From JAYEJW01 sp034716535 (GTDB lineage: Bacteria; Pseudomonadota; Gammaproteobacteria; Chromatiales; Chromatiaceae): a DNA stretch of 39,298 nucleotides. Location of the stretch: assembly GCA_034716535.1 (NCBI GenBank), contig JAYEJW010000158.1, positions 1 to 39,298 of the forward strand, given 5' to 3'. The notes below the pieces were generated by a model. It was not told where the DNA came from and searched no databases. It saw only the letters and a list, made by a program, of their open reading frames with translations. This document shows, piece by piece, positions 15,642 through 23,570 of the stretch (positions are counted from its first letter, which is position 1; every line of letters begins with the position of its first letter). The position numbers and the translations under genes were made by a program.

Positions 15642-16025
15642 ATGAGCGTCGAAATGGAACACTTCATCCGGCACACCCTCGGCTGCACCTGTCCCCCGGA
15701 GGTGTTCGCGAACATCGTCGAGAGTCGGCTACCGACCGGAGATGCGATGGGGCTGACGCGGCGAATCGCCGTTGGTGACAGGCTTCTGGTCTACCTGGCC
15801 CTGCCCAAGGACGCCGCACAGACCGCGAGCCGTCTTGCATCCTGGGTACGCAACGGCAAGACGGAGCGGGACGAGTTGGGCATGAACCGCTTTCGGCTCG
15901 TGATTGCGGTGGATGATCCGGAGGATGTCCGGGCGGGGCTCGAGTCCCGTTTCAGCGACCTGCCCCATCTGGACGACAAGATCCACCTCCACGTCGTGCC
16001 CCGAGCTTCGATTGTGGACATCTAG
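15642..16025 (+). CDS. Unrecognised conserved-looking 127-residue protein
   Basis: I do not recognise this family with confidence. The protein is soluble, with no signal or membrane helix, and begins MSVEMEHFIRHTLGCTCPPEVF; the Cys-Thr-Cys-Pro motif near residue 15 is the only obvious functional handle and could bind metal or be redox active. The C-terminal half alternates strands and acidic turns (LVIAVDDPEDV, KIHLHVVPRASIVDI), suggesting a compact alpha/beta fold. An in-frame TTG overlaps the phoH-like stop at 15630, but the ATG at 15642 is preferred. It is tightly spaced after the PIN-PhoH gene, suggesting a shared transcript. Confidence 0.65.
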   Translation: MSVEMEHFIRHTLGCTCPPEVFANIVESRLPTGDAMGLTRRIAVGDRLLVYLALPKDAAQTASRLASWVRNGKTERDELGMNRFRLVIAVDDPEDVRAGLESRFSDLPHLDDKIHLHVVPRASIVDI

Positions 16026-16201
16026 TTCATGGAGCTGATGTGGCGCATGATGTTCGAGTATCTGATCGCCTTTCTGCAGATGCATGAGGCCCTGCTGCTC
16101 CTGCAAAACCCCCAACAAATTCGTTGATCTGAATACTTGGCAGGCGGATCGGCATCTGCTAATAAACGGCAATGGCCAGACGAATATGGGAACCCTCCCC
16201 G

Positions 16202-17227
16202 ATGACTGACGCAACCACCGAAGCACCAGCCCAGCCCCCCTCCGCGCTGATCGACCGCTTCGGCCGCCACGTGACCTACCTGCGGATCTCGGTCACCGAC
16301 CGTTGCGACTTCCGGTGCGTCTACTGCATGGAGCCCAATCAGCGCTTCGCACCGCGCGAGGAGGTGATGACGTTGGAGGAGATCCGCCAGGTCGCGCGGG
16401 TCTTCGTTTCCCTGGGGGTTCGAAAGGTCCGGCTCACCGGCGGCGAGCCCCTGCTGCGCCGCAACGTCCAATGGCTGATGCGGGAGATCGGCTCCCTGCC
16501 GGGTCTTGGGGAGCAGGTCATCACCACGAACGGATCTCAACTCGAGGAGAAGGCCCACGAGATTCGCGCCGCGGGTGTGAAGCGCATCAATATCAGCCTG
16601 GACAGCCTGCAGCCGGAGCGTTTTCGGCGCCTCACCCGCACGGGGGACCTGCACAAGGTGTTGCGCGGAATCGACGCGGCCATCGCCGCCGGCTTCGAGC
16701 GCATCAAGCTCAATGCCGTCATCCTGAAGAACCGGAACGACGACGAGGTCATCGACCTCGTGCGGTTCGCCATAGACAAGGGGGTGAACATCAGCTTCAT
16801 CGAAGAGATGCCCCTCGGACAGATCGGCGACCATGACCGGGCGGAGGTCTTCTATTCGAGCGACCAGATCCGCGCCGACTTGGAGACCAGTTTCCATCTG
16901 GTCCCCACCAACGAGACGACGGGCGGACCGGCACGTTACTACCGCATTGCCGGCACCGAGACCCGCGTGGGGTTCATCTCCCCCCATAGCCACAACTTCT
17001 GCAGCGACTGCAACCGGGTACGCGTCACAACCGAGGGTCGGCTGCTCTTGTGCCTAGGCCAGGAGCATTCACTCGACCTGCGCCGGATCATGCGGGACCA
17101 CCCGGGCGATGACGCCCGGTTGCGAAACGCCGTCCAGGACGCCATGCAGTTGAAACCCGAGGGGCACGAGTTCGGCGTCGAGGAAAGACCCATTATCCTC
17201 CGACACATGAACGTAACGGGGGGATAA
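16202..17227 (+). CDS. moaA: GTP 3',8-cyclase, molybdenum cofactor biosynthesis
   Basis: MoaA is a radical-SAM enzyme that, with MoaC, turns GTP into cyclic pyranopterin monophosphate, the first step of molybdopterin synthesis. The 341-residue protein has the N-terminal CX3CX2C cluster (Cys35, Cys39, Cys42 in CDFRCVYC), LTGGEPLLR, the C-terminal second cluster CSDCNRVRVTTEGRLLLC, and ends in the diagnostic Gly-Gly (MNVTGG). The ATG at 16202 (MTDATTEAP) is chosen over an upstream ATG at 16172. No other moa gene is adjacent. The preceding 16026-16201 holds only a doubtful 32-codon frame. Confidence 0.96.
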   Translation: MTDATTEAPAQPPSALIDRFGRHVTYLRISVTDRCDFRCVYCMEPNQRFAPREEVMTLEEIRQVARVFVSLGVRKVRLTGGEPLLRRNVQWLMREIGSLPGLGEQVITTNGSQLEEKAHEIRAAGVKRINISLDSLQPERFRRLTRTGDLHKVLRGIDAAIAAGFERIKLNAVILKNRNDDEVIDLVRFAIDKGVNISFIEEMPLGQIGDHDRAEVFYSSDQIRADLETSFHLVPTNETTGGPARYYRIAGTETRVGFISPHSHNFCSDCNRVRVTTEGRLLLCLGQEHSLDLRRIMRDHPGDDARLRNAVQDAMQLKPEGHEFGVEERPIILRHMNVTGG

Positions 17228-17405
17228 GCGAGGACCGTTGATCCAGTGGACCAACGCAGCCGAGCTAGTGGCGCGACAGGGACGTTTTGCGGGATGGATC
17301 ATCTCGCGGCCGTTGCGATCTAACGTCTCTTTCCCGCATCCGTATGGCACGACGCTTTGCCGGCAGCAACCCGCTATCCGTTTTTGGCAGCAGCCGCAGT
17401 CAGCG

Positions 17406-17434
17406 TTGGAGCCCCTCACCCCAAAGGGCATAAT
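17406..17434 (+). promoter_or_regulatory. Putative sigma-70 promoter of the ABC importer operon
   Basis: TTGGAG (17406-17411) and CATAAT (17429-17434) are 17 bp apart, 33 bp before the lipoprotein gene start. The -10 is a 5/6 match, the -35 poor. The remaining part of 17228-17467 shows nothing else that I can support. Confidence 0.4.
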
Positions 17435-17467
17435 TGGTGAATCGTCCCTCTTTCTTAAGGCCCCGAG

Positions 17468-18514
17468 ATGCCCAACGTCTGCTCACGCCCTTTGCGCCTG
17501 ATATGGCTCGCGTTGCTGTCGATCATTGGGCTTGCAGGCTGCGGCGAGCAGGGACGAGACCCCGGCGACGGCCTGGAGCCGGTCGTCGCCGTGGGCTCCC
17601 AGTGGTACGGACACATCCCGGTCTGGGCAGGTATCGAGCTAGATATTTTCGAGCGCCACGGATTCTCGGTGGAGTGGCGCTTTATCGGAAAGAGCATGGA
17701 CCGCCTGAACGCCATCTCCTCCGGCGAGGCCCAGTTTGCAAGTCTCGGCGAGATCGCCATGCTGAGTGCGATGGCCCAGGGCAATGAACGCTTTTACTGG
17801 GTGGGAAATCAGGACATCGCCCCGGGATTCGAGGGTCTCGTGGCGCAACCGGGAATCGCCGGGATCGAAGACCTGCGCGGCAAGCGCATCGGCTTCCCCT
17901 TCGGCTCCTCGGTGGAGCTCACCTGCCGCATGCTGCTGGGCCAGCATGGACTCGACCCGGACCGGGACGTGCGGCTGGTCAATCTGGAGGTTGGAGACGT
18001 ACCTGCGGTCTTCCGGGCCGGCAACGTGGACGCGGCCCTGATCTGGGAGCCCGGCTTTTCCCAACTCAGGGCCGTCGAGGGGGCGACCGTGCTCGGCATG
18101 GACACCGACACCGACGTGTACCGCCGCTTCGGCACCATGACCGGCCCGGACGTGCTCATCCTGGGCCGCGCCTGGGTCGATGCAGACCCGGAGCGGGCGC
18201 GCCGCTTTCTCGTCGCCTACTTCGAGGCCCTGAGCTGGGTCAGGGCCAATCCGCAGGCCGCAGCAGCGCTTGCCCAGGGCAATTACATCCGGCAGGACCT
18301 GGACCTGATCCGGAGAAACCTCACCCGTTTTGTCTGGCACGACGCAGCTGACCACCAACGGGTCATGAGCGACGGGGGAATCTTTGCCCAAGCCGCTTAC
18401 ATCCTCGACATCCTGCACGACCAAATGAAGGCGATCCCGGTCAAGCCCGACTTCCGCCTCTGGGTACGCGCGGACCTCCTACCCTCCCCGCCCGCCGGCG
18501 GTTCGGACCGCTGA
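17468..18514 (+). CDS. ABC importer substrate-binding lipoprotein (TauA/SsuA/NMT1 type)
   Basis: A 348-residue lipoprotein with a signal ending GLAGC (Cys25). The mature part follows the NMT1/TauA periplasmic-binding fold: GSQWYGHIPVWAGIELDIFERHGF at the first lobe, ISSGEAQFASLGE, then DLRGKRIGFPFGSS and AGNVDAALIWEPGFSQL. Such proteins capture taurine, alkanesulfonates, nitrate, bicarbonate or thiamine precursors; which one cannot be decided here. AAGG precedes the ATG. It is the first gene of a tight three-gene operon in which the permease ATG overlaps this stop by one base. Confidence 0.87.
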   Translation: MPNVCSRPLRLIWLALLSIIGLAGCGEQGRDPGDGLEPVVAVGSQWYGHIPVWAGIELDIFERHGFSVEWRFIGKSMDRLNAISSGEAQFASLGEIAMLSAMAQGNERFYWVGNQDIAPGFEGLVAQPGIAGIEDLRGKRIGFPFGSSVELTCRMLLGQHGLDPDRDVRLVNLEVGDVPAVFRAGNVDAALIWEPGFSQLRAVEGATVLGMDTDTDVYRRFGTMTGPDVLILGRAWVDADPERARRFLVAYFEALSWVRANPQAAAALAQGNYIRQDLDLIRRNLTRFVWHDAADHQRVMSDGGIFAQAAYILDILHDQMKAIPVKPDFRLWVRADLLPSPPAGGSDR

Positions 18515-19302
18515 TGGGAGGCAAAGCGCTCGGGCTCTGGCAGACCCTGGTCTATGGCGCCGGCGGGTTGCTCATCTTCCTCGGCGGTTGGGAGGCGCTG
18601 GTTCGCCTCGGCGTGATCGACGCCTACTTCCTTCCGGCCCCGAGCGACGTGCTGCGCCGCATGGGCGCCATGGCCGCCGGTCCCGACGCGGTGCTGTTGC
18701 ACGACGTCCGCATGAGCGCGCAGCGCGTCCTGATGGGTTTTGTCCTCAGCGCCGCGATCGGGGTCCCTTTGGGCCTGGTCATGGGGATGAGCCGGCGGGT
18801 ACGGGCACTGCTCGGTCCGATCGTCTCCATTATCCGACCGCTGCCGGCCCTGAGCTGGATTCCGCTCTCAATGCTGTGGCTGGGTATCGACGAGCAGCAA
18901 AAATACGCCATCGTGTTCATGGGGAGCTTCGCCTCGGTGCTCGTCTACACGACAGACGCCACTCTGCGGGTGGATCAGACCCTGATCATAGCGGCCCGCA
19001 ACCTGGGCGCGAGCCGCCTGCAGACCGTCCTCCACGTAATGCTCCCCGGCGCCCTGCCCAATATCCTGAGCGGGCTCAAGGTAGTGCTGGCGATCGCCTG
19101 GACCTGCGTGATCTCCGCCGAGATGGTGGGCGCAAACAGCGGCCTCGGCTTTCGGATCTGGACCGCGAAGGAGTGGTCGGACACCGGACAGGTCCTCGTG
19201 GGTATGCTCTCCATCAGCCTCACCGTGCTTGTGCTCGACATCCTGTTCCGCGGTCTCGAGCGGCTGCTGCTGCCCTGGCAACGGGAGAGTGGGCGATCGT
19301 GA
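18514..19302 (+). CDS. ABC importer permease (TauC/SsuC type)
   Basis: A 262-residue inner-membrane permease with about six helices and the BPD_transp_1 coupling region (YTTDATLRVDQTLIIAARNLGASRL near residues 148-175, containing the EAA-like loop). It forms the channel for the substrate delivered by the lipoprotein at 17468. Start and stop overlap both neighbours (TGATG upstream, GTGA downstream), so the three genes are translationally coupled. Confidence 0.9.
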   Translation: MGGKALGLWQTLVYGAGGLLIFLGGWEALVRLGVIDAYFLPAPSDVLRRMGAMAAGPDAVLLHDVRMSAQRVLMGFVLSAAIGVPLGLVMGMSRRVRALLGPIVSIIRPLPALSWIPLSMLWLGIDEQQKYAIVFMGSFASVLVYTTDATLRVDQTLIIAARNLGASRLQTVLHVMLPGALPNILSGLKVVLAIAWTCVISAEMVGANSGLGFRIWTAKEWSDTGQVLVGMLSISLTVLVLDILFRGLERLLLPWQRESGRS

Positions 19303-20093
19303 CCCAGGCGGTCATTCAGGCCCGGGAAGTCGGCATGCGCTTCCACACGCGTGAGGGGGAGCTTGCGGCCTTGGAGGACTTCTCCCTCGATGTGCACAAG
19401 GGCGAAGTGGTCTGCCTGGTCGGCGCCTCCGGCTGCGGTAAGAGTACCTTCCTCAACATCGTCGCCGGCTTCCTCGCGCCGACCGCGGGACAGGTGCTAC
19501 TGGAAGGCCAACCGATCAGCGGGGTGGAGCCGCGCTGCGGCATGATTTTCCAGAACTATGCCCTGTTCCCCTGGATGACGGTGTTGGACAATGTCGCCTT
19601 CGGGCCGCGAGTCAACGGGGCATCGAAACCCGAGCGCACGGAGCGCGCCCGCCACTGGATACGCGTCGTCGGCCTCAAGGGCTTTGAGCAGGCCTATCCC
19701 GGGGAGCTCTCCGGGGGCATGCAGCAGCGGGTTGCCTTGAGTCGGGCCCTTGCCAACGAGCCGGAGGTGCTGCTCTGCGACGAGCCCTTCGCCGCCTTGG
19801 ACGCCATGACGCGGCAGATCTTGCAGCAGGAGCTGTTGCGGGTCGTCGCCGAGTCGCGGAAAACGGTGCTCTTCATCACCCACTCCATCGATGAGGCCCT
19901 GATCCTGAGCAACCGGTTGGTGGTGATGTCTGCCCGTCCGGGACGCGTCAAGGCGGTCTATGAGAACGACCTCCCGCAGCCGCGGACCCTCGATGTGCAG
20001 CTGACCGACCGTTTCCTGGAACTCAAGCGGGAGGTCTGGGATCTGGTCCAGGAAGAGGTCGTGGGTTCCATGACGGCCCTGCAGCGACCTTGA
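19299..20093 (+). CDS. ABC importer ATPase (TauB/SsuB type)
   Basis: A 264-residue ATPase beginning at a GTG that overlaps the permease stop by 4 bp. Walker A is GASGCGKST (residues 42-50), the Q-loop is IFQNYALFPWMTV, the signature LSGGMQQRVALSRAL, Walker B LLCDEPFAALD and the switch His is in FITHSIDEAL. The pattern MTRQILQQELLRV after Walker B is typical of the nitrate/sulfonate/taurine group. It powers the importer encoded by the two preceding genes. The frame is open far upstream on the same strand, but that is a shadow of the permease gene. Confidence 0.92.
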   Translation: MTQAVIQAREVGMRFHTREGELAALEDFSLDVHKGEVVCLVGASGCGKSTFLNIVAGFLAPTAGQVLLEGQPISGVEPRCGMIFQNYALFPWMTVLDNVAFGPRVNGASKPERTERARHWIRVVGLKGFEQAYPGELSGGMQQRVALSRALANEPEVLLCDEPFAALDAMTRQILQQELLRVVAESRKTVLFITHSIDEALILSNRLVVMSARPGRVKAVYENDLPQPRTLDVQLTDRFLELKREVWDLVQEEVVGSMTALQRP

Positions 20094-20107
20094 CCGGGCG
20101 CGGATGC

Positions 20108-20135
20108 TTGCCTAAAAGAACACCTTGGATATAAT
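20108..20135 (+). promoter_or_regulatory. Putative sigma-70 promoter for the FmdB-like gene
   Basis: TTGCCT (20108-20113), a 16-bp spacer and a perfect TATAAT (20130-20135) lie 41 bp before the ATG at 20176, in the AT-rich gap after the ABC operon. Confidence 0.55.
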
Positions 20136-20175
20136 TTGAAATATTAGCGTTTATCGATATATCAGGAGACTCAAT

Positions 20176-20433
20176 ATGCCAACCTACGATTACCGATGCG
20201 ACACCAACGGCCAGGTCGTTGAGGTCAGTCACCGCATGAGCGAGAAACTGTCGACCTGGGGCGAGCTGTGTGAACGGGCCGGTGTCGAGCTCGGCGACAC
20301 CCCGGCGGACTCCCCCGTGCACCGCCTGGCCACCGGAGGTAACCTGATCTCCAGCAACAACCTGGGCAGCGGAACCGCTCCCGCCTGCAGCACAGGCAGC
20401 TGCTGTCCCGGCGGTTTCTGCGGCTTGGAGTGA
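20176..20433 (+). CDS. FmdB-like zinc-ribbon protein with Cys-rich tail
   Basis: An 85-residue protein. It begins MPTYDYRCD, the hallmark first half of the FmdB putative regulatory family, in which two CxxC-type knuckles bind zinc. Here only Cys8 of the first knuckle is present, while the C-terminus carries Cys71, Cys76, Cys77 and Cys82 in CSTGSCCPGGFC. Whether these form one metal site is unknown. A good AGGAG precedes the ATG and a strong promoter-like sequence lies upstream, so it is probably transcribed alone. A GC-rich hairpin follows. Confidence 0.8.
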   Translation: MPTYDYRCDTNGQVVEVSHRMSEKLSTWGELCERAGVELGDTPADSPVHRLATGGNLISSNNLGSGTAPACSTGSCCPGGFCGLE

Positions 20434-20440
20434 TCACTCT

Positions 20441-20462
20441 CGCCGGCCCGCAGAGGCCGGCG
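20441..20462. terminator. Hairpin between convergent small genes
   Basis: CGCCGGCC (20441-20448) pairs with GGCCGGCG (20455-20462) around a 6-nt loop, 7 bp after the FmdB-like stop and before the convergent gene at 20500. There is no T-tract, so termination strength is uncertain. Confidence 0.5.
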
Positions 20463-20499
20463 ATACCAACCCACCCCTCGGCAAGGGCGTCCGCTTTTC

Positions 20500-20823
20500 T
20501 CAGTCCACGAACACCTTCTTCGTCAGGGCCTCGGGTTCGTAGACAAACGCCTCCCCAAGCGCATCGAGTCGGAAAAGCCCGAAGACCCTGTGCCCGTTGA
20601 TGTCCAGAACCCTCAGATCGTCCGTTTCGTGCAGATCGTTCACGACGGTCTGGAAGTGGCCGCCGTAACGCTCCTTCACCTCCTCCAGAGGCAGACTGTA
20701 GGCCATGAACTTATCAATGCCCTTTGCCTTGAGCTTGCCGAGCAGGACATCGTCGTCCGGAGCGTCGTGAGAGGAGAGGACCACCATGGGACCGCTACCG
20801 GTAATCAGCATCAGCGCTTTCAT
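20500..20823 (-). CDS. Small conserved cytosolic protein of unknown function
   Basis: A 107-residue protein beginning MKALMLITGSGPMVVLSSHD, with KAKGIDKFMAYSLPLEEVKERYG in the middle and HETDDLRVLDINGHRVFGLF near the end. I have seen similar proteins labelled only as 'cytosolic protein' in sulfur-oxidising Proteobacteria; this is recollection, not a search. No signal, helix or catalytic motif is visible. GAGG lies upstream of the ATG. It is the last gene of a minus-strand run headed by a LysR gene, 115 bp after the protease gene. Confidence 0.7.
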   Translation of the reverse strand: MKALMLITGSGPMVVLSSHDAPDDDVLLGKLKAKGIDKFMAYSLPLEEVKERYGGHFQTVVNDLHETDDLRVLDINGHRVFGLFRLDALGEAFVYEPEALTKKVFVD

Positions 20824-20938
20824 TCTCTAAGCCCTCGTGTCGAGTTGCCGTTGCCTCCCCTCTAATTATCGGTCGATTACGCCGATTTCGTGGAGCGCCC
20901 GGTCTCGGGACACGCTGATTTGTTCTTTGACGTCGCGC

Positions 20939-22072
20939 TCACTCCTGAGCAGAAGGAGGAGCGCTGGGGCCGAGCACGACAGAGACCGCATGAGCTTCAC
21001 CGTTTCGATAGACGGTCAGCTCCACCCGATCACCAATGGCGTAGACCTCGAGCGCGTCGATCAGCTCACCGACCGTCGTCACGGCCTTGCCATCTACCGC
21101 CTGGATGACGTCACCGACCACGATACCGCCATCCGAGGTCACCCGAGTGCTTCGGAGCCCTGCTCTGTCCGCCGCCGAACCGCTCTGCACACGAAGCACG
21201 AGGACTCCCGACACCCCCACCTCGTCCAGCAGACGCTCGCTGAGGTCGTCGTCGGCAACGATGCCCAGCGTTGGACGGACATACTGGCCGTGGACGATGA
21301 GATCCGGAACGATGCGATTGACGGTGTCCACGGGCACGGAAAAGCCGATGCCGGCGAAGGCCCCCGAGGGGCTGAAGATGGCGGTATTGATGCCGATGAG
21401 ACGCCCGGCGCTGTCGATGAGCGGTCCGCCGGAATTACCCGGATTGATGGCCGCGTCCGTCTGGATCAGATGATCGATAACACTTCCGTCCTCGTCCTGG
21501 ATCGACCGGTCCAGGGCCGAGATCACGCCCGTGGTCAGCGTATAGTCCAGACCGAAAGGGTTACCGATAGCGAACACCTTTTGTCCCACCCTTAGGTCGT
21601 GGCTAGTACCTACGGGTACCGGATTGGGGCGTGCGATGGGCACGTTGATGCGCAGCACCGCAATGTCGTGCTCGGGACTCGCGCCGACAATGACCGCATC
21701 GTAAGTGCGCTGGTCCCACAGGCGCACGTGAGCCGACTGCACCCCCTCGATGACGTGGTAGTTGGTCACCACATGGCCCTTTTCGTCCCAGATGAGACCG
21801 GAGCCGGTACCCCGCGGAACCTCCATGACGTTGCGCGTCCACAGATCGAGGACCCGTCGCGTCGTCGTGATGTAGACCACGGAGGGGGTTGTCGACTCGA
21901 AGATGGCGATTGTGGTCTGCTCGTCGGCCGCAAGATCCCCCCGGGCTGTAATCTCGCGCGGCTCGGCCCGGTAGCTGATCAGCAGGCTCTCCACCCACGG
22001 ACGAACCGCCAGCGCGAGCAGAAAAAAGATCGCGAACCAGAACAAGAACCGGGAGAGGCGAAAGGCGGACAT
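20939..22072 (-). CDS. HtrA-family periplasmic serine protease (DegS/AlgW-like)
   Basis: A 377-residue protease with one N-terminal membrane anchor (about residues 8-25), a trypsin-like domain with His106 (TNYHVI), Asp136 (HDIAVL) and Ser214 (GNSGGPL), and a single C-terminal PDZ domain (about residues 265-365). Membrane anchor plus one PDZ is the DegS/AlgW layout; those proteins sense misfolded porins and cut an anti-sigma factor. No such partner is in the window. The ATG at 22072 is used; an in-frame TTG at 22096 overlaps the stop of the upstream permease gene (TTGA) and is a possible coupled start. Confidence 0.92.
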   Translation of the reverse strand: MSAFRLSRFLFWFAIFFLLALAVRPWVESLLISYRAEPREITARGDLAADEQTTIAIFESTTPSVVYITTTRRVLDLWTRNVMEVPRGTGSGLIWDEKGHVVTNYHVIEGVQSAHVRLWDQRTYDAVIVGASPEHDIAVLRINVPIARPNPVPVGTSHDLRVGQKVFAIGNPFGLDYTLTTGVISALDRSIQDEDGSVIDHLIQTDAAINPGNSGGPLIDSAGRLIGINTAIFSPSGAFAGIGFSVPVDTVNRIVPDLIVHGQYVRPTLGIVADDDLSERLLDEVGVSGVLVLRVQSGSAADRAGLRSTRVTSDGGIVVGDVIQAVDGKAVTTVGELIDALEVYAIGDRVELTVYRNGEAHAVSVVLGPSAPPSAQE

Positions 22073-22092
22073 CGGTTTGGCGGGAGAGCCGC

Positions 22093-23163
22093 TCAACCCG
22101 CTACCGATTCAGCGGGAGGATCGTGTCGCGGCCACGCGCTAAGGATTGCCTGAACCAGGGTTGCCAACGGGATGGCGAAGAACACCCCCCAGAATCCCCA
22201 AAGCCCTCCGAATACAAGGATGGCCACGATGATGGCCACCGGGTGCAGATTCACCACTTCCGAGAACAGCAGCGGCACCAATAGGTTACCGTCCACGACC
22301 TGAATGATGAAATAGGCGACTGCCAGCCAGGCAAACTGGGACGTCCATCCCCACTGGAACCAGGCGATCAGCAGCACCGGGACCGTCACCACGGAGGCTC
22401 CGATATAGGGGATGATCACCGACAACCCCACGAGCATTCCCAGCAGCATGGCGTAGTTGAGACCGAACGCGTAGAAGGTCGCGTAGCTCACGGCCCAAAC
22501 GAAGAGAATCTCCCAGAACTTACCACGCACATAATTCGAAATCTGCCGGTCCACGTCCCGCCATACGGTTCCCGCAATCCGGCGATGCTTGGGCAGATAG
22601 CGCTTGAACCACCCAATGATGAGATCCCGGTCCTTCAAGAAAAAAAACACAAGGAGGGGGACCAGAACGATGTACACGATCAAGGTGATAACGCCGACCA
22701 CCGAAGCCAGGGACCAGGAAAGGACCTGCTGGCCAAAGTTGGCGATCTCGGCGCGGATGGCGCCGATCAGCTCCTTGATCTGCTCGGTGTTGACGATGTC
22801 CGGATATTGCTCGGGCAGCTGCAGCAGGGACTTCTGACCTTCGGAGATCATGAGCGGCAGCTGCTGTACCAAGTCGGTCACCTGGCGCGACACGAGCGGC
22901 ATGACACCGAACAAGACCGTGCTCACAAAAACGATGAAGAGCGTGTAGACGAGAACCACACCGGCAAGACGGGGCCAGCCTTTCCCTTGCAGGAAGGTCA
23001 CCAGGCCTTCCAACAGATAGGCGATGACGACGCTGGCGAGCACCGGTGCCAGCATGTTGCCCATGGTGAGCACGACGGCGAATCCCACCAGCAGGGTGAC
23101 CGCCAGAAAGACGACCTGCGGATCGGAAAAATACCGTCGGAACCAATTGGCGAGGACCTGCAT
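22093..23163 (-). CDS. AI-2E family transporter (PerM-like)
   Basis: A 356-residue inner-membrane protein with about eight helices, a large loop between helices 3 and 4 (roughly residues 90-150, LVQQLPLMISEGQKSLLQLPEQ), and the family motif region LVGLSVIIPYIGASVVTVP near the C-terminal half. Family members have been linked to autoinducer-2 export, ion/H+ antiport or permeation of small metabolites; the substrate here is unknown. The gene stop overlaps a potential TTG start of the protease gene, and it starts 11 bp after the small gene at 23175, so all are likely one operon. Confidence 0.9.
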   Translation of the reverse strand: MQVLANWFRRYFSDPQVVFLAVTLLVGFAVVLTMGNMLAPVLASVVIAYLLEGLVTFLQGKGWPRLAGVVLVYTLFIVFVSTVLFGVMPLVSRQVTDLVQQLPLMISEGQKSLLQLPEQYPDIVNTEQIKELIGAIRAEIANFGQQVLSWSLASVVGVITLIVYIVLVPLLVFFFLKDRDLIIGWFKRYLPKHRRIAGTVWRDVDRQISNYVRGKFWEILFVWAVSYATFYAFGLNYAMLLGMLVGLSVIIPYIGASVVTVPVLLIAWFQWGWTSQFAWLAVAYFIIQVVDGNLLVPLLFSEVVNLHPVAIIVAILVFGGLWGFWGVFFAIPLATLVQAILSAWPRHDPPAESVAG

Positions 23164-23174
23164 CGCAGAGGCGG

Positions 23175-23552
23175 CTAGGTGCGTTCCCGCTCGTTTTCTT
23201 CCCGATATTTCGCGTAGTAACCGATGAAGAGTGCCTCGAGCTCGTCAATGACCTCGGCAGCCGGACGCCCTCGCAGGACGTGGGCACCCATCAGCGAGGA
23301 GGTGTCGTTCAGCATGGCGCTGCGGTCCAACATATAGTAGCTGCGCGATAGGCGCTTGATCGCGCCGACCACACTCTCCTTCTTCGGTCGTGGCAGCAGC
23401 TCGGGCTCCAGGGCGCCCTGTGCCACTTCCGACGGCGGGTGACCACGCTCGGCCAGAAACTCCGCAAAGGCCAAGAGTGTACGCTGATCCGCCGGTTCGA
23501 GGGAACGAAAGAGCCGCGCTACTTTGCGCTCATCGCCTTTGCTCGTGGTCAA
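23175..23552 (-). CDS. Unrecognised 125-residue helical protein
   Basis: I do not recognise a named family. The protein is soluble and strongly helical: ERKVARLFRSLEPADQRTLLAFAEFL at the N-terminus, a proline-rich linker (PELLPRPKKES), then helices including RGRPAAEVIDELEALFIGYYAKY. It starts at TTG, supported by a strong GGAGGAGG Shine-Dalgarno about ten bases upstream. It is 18 bp downstream of the LysR gene and 11 bp upstream of the AI-2E transporter gene, implying a shared transcript. Confidence 0.72.
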   Translation of the reverse strand: MTTSKGDERKVARLFRSLEPADQRTLLAFAEFLAERGHPPSEVAQGALEPELLPRPKKESVVGAIKRLSRSYYMLDRSAMLNDTSSLMGAHVLRGRPAAEVIDELEALFIGYYAKYREENERERT

Positions 23553-23570
23553 GCCCCCTGCCTCCTCCCG

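Noticed and set aside
17345..17360. Sigma-54-like sequence TGGCAC...TTGC upstream of the ABC importer
   Set aside because: The GG-to-GC spacing is one base too long for a sigma-54 promoter, and no enhancer-binding site is evident; the -35/-10 pair at 17406-17434 is closer to the gene.
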